Shown piece by piece: positions 59,386 to 64,000 of a stretch of DNA of 64,000 nucleotides. The translations under genes and the position numbers were made by a program. The stretch comes from Holothuria scabra (lineage: Eukaryota > Echinodermata > Holothuroidea > Aspidochirotida > Holothuriidae): contig CM074190.1 of assembly GCA_037179385.1 (NCBI GenBank), forward strand, positions 6,648,284-6,712,283, written 5' to 3'. Within the stretch, counting starts at the first letter, position 1. Every line of letters starts with the position of its first letter. The notes below the pieces were generated by a model, which searched no databases, was not told where the DNA came from, and saw only the letters and a program-made list of their open reading frames with translations.

Positions 59386-61708
59386 CAGTGGCATAACCAG
59401 ACTTTTACATTGGGGGGGGGGTTGATATGGGGAGGCTAGCACAAATAGCACTATCTATGCCGAGCGCGGCCATCGTTTGGCGCGTTATGTACAGAGAAAA
59501 TTTTGGCTTAAAATGTCCCTCAGATTGTTGGAAATGGCACTTAATTTCCAGTGTCTTTGGCCATGTGAATTTCAGCTAAATATCCCAAATTTTTTGAAAC
59601 ACAGGTTTGCTAGGAAAATTATATATATATACTTCTGCTATGAATGTTTGCTTGTTCGCATGTTCCTCCGTTTATCATGAACAAGTTGACCATTTTACTG
59701 CTTTGTACCTGTGGAAATAGTAATACCATGCCTTATTTTAAACTGTCACAGTGAAAATCTGAAACTACACATGAACTATATTTAATAAATCAGACACATT
59801 TCAAGAAAAGCACATGCAAAATTTCTCAATTAAATGACTCATTTTTTTTATTTGTATAAAGTTTGATTCATGCCTAATCAGAATCACAATTTGCCACGCT
59901 TCCTATCAACATTGCTATTGTATGGGGACCTTAACAATTTGCTTGCTTATAAAACAAGATGAAACGTTCCTTCTAACTTTTTTTTACATCGGTTTTCTCT
60001 GCCTAATAACCTGTTATTGTTTTAGGGAAGAGATGAAGCCCACTACAACCGCACTTGATATAGTCACATTTCACATCTGATTAATTGATTTACAGTAACA
60101 GATATATTAAAATACACAAAAAGTTTATACATAACATGTGGTGTTGGCTGACAGGCCAGTCAAGCATGTGTTTATTGCTTTTCACGCAGTGTAAACACAA
60201 TGAAAGCATAATTTGTTCGAGGGCACAGATCATGTAACAAACTCAGATACCAGTTACACCCCACACTGCCTTTGATCTACTGGGGTGTCTATGTTGATTT
60301 TTCCAAAAGCAACTTGACAGCATGATCATGCAGTTGTTTGCTTTTACTCTCTATTATTTTTGGTGTGACTTTTCTTCAATATAAATTAAGCTAGGGCTAT
60401 TTCTTTCTGTTTTAAGAAAAAATATATTAGTAGGAATAAAAACAAGATTTCAGTAACTGCTGCACAATATCTCCACTCATTTATAAAACTCCGGCTCCCA
60501 CCCTACCCCACTGGCAGCCCACATACATGTATAAAAGATGTCTTAGGCTACGCTAGCTAGCCTAACACAAGTTAATTGTCAAGTTCTTGTATATGTTTGG
60601 AGACAAACTGTTTAATAAATGAATGAAAATGGGTAGGTGGTGGCATTATCTGCTACTATGCATGTAGTCCCTTGTTTCAATTTTGAATTTTTATGCATTC
60701 TTAATGGATACTCTGTCTTGTAATTAAAAAGGTAGCTTCTTTGTACTGTTGGGTGGGATTAAAGACCACAGATACTTTGATGTACTGCTCTGTTAGGTTT
60801 CTGAAACCTGCAACTAGACATGTTTCTGTTCTTGGTTTTTAGATGTTGAGCTTCATCAGTGGTTGAACTTTTTTGTCCTGGTCTTAATTTGATAGAATAT
60901 TTCCTCTTTTAGAGTGCCTCAATGAGAGAATCGAGGGAGCAATCTTTATTCTCCCCATAAGTTGTTTCCAGTTCACTGTCACTTTTAGGCATAGAATTAA
61001 CCAGGTATTATTTAGTTTGGGTGCCCTCTCAAAGGCTATGACTGGTGATGTGAGAAAACTTGACTGTGCGGATTTCCTGATATTAATTAAGCGCTAGTGT
61101 CTTAGCACTGCAGGTTTTGTTTCAGCTTTTTGGTTTTTGCTCAAATTTTATTGTATCCTCATTGTTTTAAATGGTCCTTTGAGGACTATGAGGCTTGATA
61201 TTCTCATTGAAGTGCGGGGTATAGCTATAAACTGTCACCCCAACCTAGAGCTTCTTTATGTTGTATTTATCCGATCTAATTCGGCGAGGTTATTGATAGA
61301 GTGCTCGGTTTGTTCCACCCTCAAACAAAATTGGCAGTTTTAACTCAGCCTTTAAGGCTGTACACTTGATTCAACACTTTTGAGAGTTTGCAAGTTTTTC
61401 CCTTTTGAAACCTAACAGAGCAGTCCTTCAAAGTATCTGCGGTCTTTAACCCCACCCCTCAGCACAAAGATGCTACTTGTTTAATTTAGACTAATTACAA
61501 GACAGAATATCTGTTAAGAATGCATGAACATTCAAAACTGAAACAAGGGACTGCATACCTAGTATCAGGTAATGCCATTGCCAACAGTATATACCCATTA
61601 TCATTTTTTTCCACCTACAAATTTCATTTGGAGTTAATTAGGGGAGGGGGAAAAGGAATTTCACTGGGGGACTCCAGCCCCTTTCTGCCCCTGCTGGTTA
61701 CACCACTG
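59386..61708. mobile_element. Non-autonomous hAT-type element, 2.3 kb, in UNC80 intron 1
   Basis: The left end CAGTGGCATAACCAG and right end CTGGTTACACCACTG are inverted repeats. The perfect 8-bp duplication CAAGATAC is at 59378-59385 and 61709-61716. Near the left end (59464-59483) is a worn version of the stem-loop found in the elements at 4772 and 44407. A long inverted repeat (60630-60815 with 61395-61590) lies inside. No transposase was recognised. Confidence 0.9.
60630..61590. repeat. Long inverted repeat (about 190-bp arms) inside hAT element
   Basis: The left arm (60630-60815) has TAGTCCCTTGTTTCA, TGCATTCTTAA, TCTGTCTTGTAATTA, AAAGACC-CAGATACTTTGA and CTGCTCTGTTAGGTTTC. The right arm (61395-61590) is its reverse complement with about 15-20% differences. 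The spacer is about 580 bp. The arms could be an older fold-back element. Confidence 0.8.
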
Positions 61709-61716
61709 CAAGATAC

Positions 61717-64000
61717 ACAGCCTTTGAAGAAGCCCTGGCTCGAATTAGGGTCCGGAACTTACTTCATACGTCGTACATCACGTACGCATATTTATGCATA
61801 GGTTGAGGGTTAGGGTGGGCTTTATGTAGGTGTATGCACACATGGGAATATATACATCGTTGTATGTTTAAATATAGGCACTTAGGTGTGTAATTACTTG
61901 GCTCTAGGGATTTGTGTATACATACATACGTCTTTATATAGTATGTGGTACGTTAGACAGTGCACTTATACTATTTGAAGACCCTCCAACGGCAACAGCG
62001 CTTGAAGCGCAGTCGGCAAGCGCGCTGGTCTATATGCTATACTGTGTATACCGGTATGTCAGTGGTTCGAATCCAAACCATTGCTTTTCTTTCTTCCATA
62101 GCATTAACCATTCACTTCTTTCCACAGCAAATTCATCATACTGCTCTTCTCGAGTGGAGAAAAAAAAAAGAATTGCATTTTACTACATGAAAAAAAATAT
62201 AAAAAAAACTGTTTTTCTCTGAAAAAAATAGTTTCAGCACCCTCTTTTAAGTTGAGAGTTGTTTAAAATGATGTCACTTCTGGGCACTGATTCTCAATTA
62301 GTACCAAGGCCCTAAAAATTTTCTTTTTTCAAATTTTCTTTGTCAACCCTATATAATTATTCCTTAAGCACGCATCAGATAGTTTATGGTTTGGTAATTA
62401 TAATGATGATTTTCAGGAACGCAAGCTTCCAAATAAAACCCATAGGACAAACTAATGTTAAAATTGTCACTGGAATGAAGATTGTAATTTTAAGGATAAC
62501 ATAAGCCATGACATGTCCCTCCCAAGACATCACATAATTTGCATATTGATATTATATTTATGAATGATCAAGTGCAAATCAGAAAATTGCACCATAAAAT
62601 GTTCAAGTTTTAGTGGATTTTGATGGAAATTGCAGCTATTTTCTTGGTTTTTAATGCTTTCTATATCAAATTTGTGTACCCAGTTTTGTCATTACATTTC
62701 ACGTTACCTTTAAAGTAAGTACAATAATTGCATTTGATTACTTTTGTGGAAATTGAAAAGTAATAGAAATTGTTATGCAATACATTGGCAAAGTAACAGC
62801 AATAATTATTAGGGTTGCATTGATGATGCCATGAAGTTTAATAAAAGAAGTAGAACTTAATAAAAATATTTTCAGGGCTTGGTCCTTCTGTTTGATTGGC
62901 TAGATCAGGTCCTGCTTTCTTGGATGTTCCAGCCTATTAAATCAGTAAAAAGTGCAAGGGTTCAGTGATGTCTACTTTGGTTGGGAGGGCTTGGTTCTGT
63001 TGTTGGTTCTTAGCAGGGATTTGTTGTAGTGTTTGCATGGGTAACCTGGGTACCCGCCCGCCATCGTACTACCTGGGTCCAAATCTACTACCCGAATCTT
63101 AAAAAAGAAAAAACATGCATAAAGGATCACCCCATTTACGCCATTGCCCACGGTAATGGACTTAAATATTTTGCCAGTTTGGTAAACATTCTCCGAGACC
63201 GAGAATGAAGAGAGCCCGTAGAAATTATGTGTAAGTTTGAAAGTTGTCTGTACTTCGTTTCTGAAGTTGAAATTTTTATCAGCGTGCGGCCCGATCGCGC
63301 TATCGTCACGTAGTGGGTTACTTCTCACACATCACATGTATATCGCTTATAAACTTACACGCCAGCAAGTATCTGACGGCCGATTCAAAATCACATCGTA
63401 CTGTTTCACACAGACATAGCAAGACATACCTGTACTGTATCACCCCCGCCCAGCTTGCAAAGACACTAGTGCCCGTAACGTTCGGCATGCTAGGTAAACT
63501 GAGCCTTGCATGTGTATATGATCTTATTATTAATAAGGTATGCCACCTTGAGTATAATCCTCGAATATTTCTTAATGGTTAAAGGTGTCAGTTTTACGGA
63601 AATCAACACTTTGCCGCTATCTGCAAAGCAAAACGACATAAATGTAAAACACCGTTAACATTTACAATTTTTTTTTTAAAACAGGCAAGTACATATTACG
63701 TTATTTTGCCCCAAAATGGCTCTCGAGCAGACTACAAAGTTTATGTGTGAAAGCTATGTTACCGTGCCTGGATGTCAACACGAGGCTAGCTACGTAAGAA
63801 CGTACATACCCCATTAGTGATAATTCCAATGCACATTGCAAAGTAGTGTGAGGGAAGTTTACAAACATGACGTTGTTTGTTTGCAATCGGTAATTTTTGA
63901 CGTGCAAGAGAATACCATAATACAAGGCTCTGATTAGTTGATATTTTTTAATCAGTGTTTTAAAAGGAGAGGCTTCGAGCTCTTAGTATGCTGGCTTTTC
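61717..64000. other. UNC80: UNC80 intron 1, no further exon seen
   Basis: I searched the plus strand for the expected AFLRPKLG-like second exon and did not find it. A tRNA-like stretch at 62010-62080 (AGCGCAGTCGGCAAGCGCGC and B-box GGTTCGAATCC) lacks a pairing acceptor stem. The block around 62268-62290 matches 12440-12460. The remainder is AT-rich intron. Confidence 0.45.

Noticed and set aside
62010..62080. A tRNA gene
   Set aside because: A- and B-box-like motifs are present, but no acceptor stem pairs and the T-stem mismatches; more likely a SINE or relic.

Overview
This window looks like a piece of an AT-rich animal nuclear genome, most likely a marine deuterostome invertebrate. An echinoderm such as a sea cucumber is my best guess, but it is an inference. 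There are no long reading frames. Coding sequence appears only as short exons with GT/AG borders inside large introns, and most of the rest is dispersed transposable-element DNA. Two genes can be named from memory of their vertebrate orthologues: ANKRD42 (minus strand, 1139-9648, four internal exons) and UNC80 (plus strand, first coding exon at 58937-59028, running off the right end).

Between them lies the least familiar part of the window. A tandemly duplicated locus (about 21.4-29.7 kb and 37.0-48.8 kb) encodes a very small secreted protein: a signal peptide split over two mini-exons, one exon with an eight-cysteine somatomedin-B-like domain, and a short last exon with the stop. The left copy has an in-frame stop inside the cysteine domain and looks like a pseudogene. 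The right copy is open. A third, duplicated promoter plus first exon (37461-37481) sits about 1 kb upstream of the right copy and has a LINE fragment in its intron.

The repeats are rich, and many can be bounded exactly. Seven elements have terminal inverted repeats with an 8- or 9-bp target duplication: 4772-5481, 12483-17390, 29867-30236, 54366-57578, 55429-55724, 56790-57160 and 59386-61708. An eighth, 44407-45933, has a 7/8 target duplication. Two long elements (12483-17390 and 54366-57578) carry short-period tandem arrays just inside both ends, and the second contains two younger nested elements. Other families are TTAA-flanked MITEs, a TA-flanked fold-back MITE, a pair of short fold-back MITEs near the small-protein genes, tRNA-derived SINEs, and repeats whose 5' head copies the first 40-odd bases of U2 snRNA.

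Layout: 0-10 kb, ANKRD42 exons with LINE, SINE and hAT insertions in the introns. 10-18 kb, intergenic or 5' intron DNA with the 4.9-kb array-bearing hAT element. 18-19.2 kb, an unexplained coding-like stretch. 21-49 kb, the duplicated small-protein locus. 49-58 kb, repeats only. 58.9-64 kb, UNC80 exon 1 and part of intron 1. No rRNA gene, intact tRNA gene, CRISPR array or operon is present. The named genes show no evident functional connection with one another.
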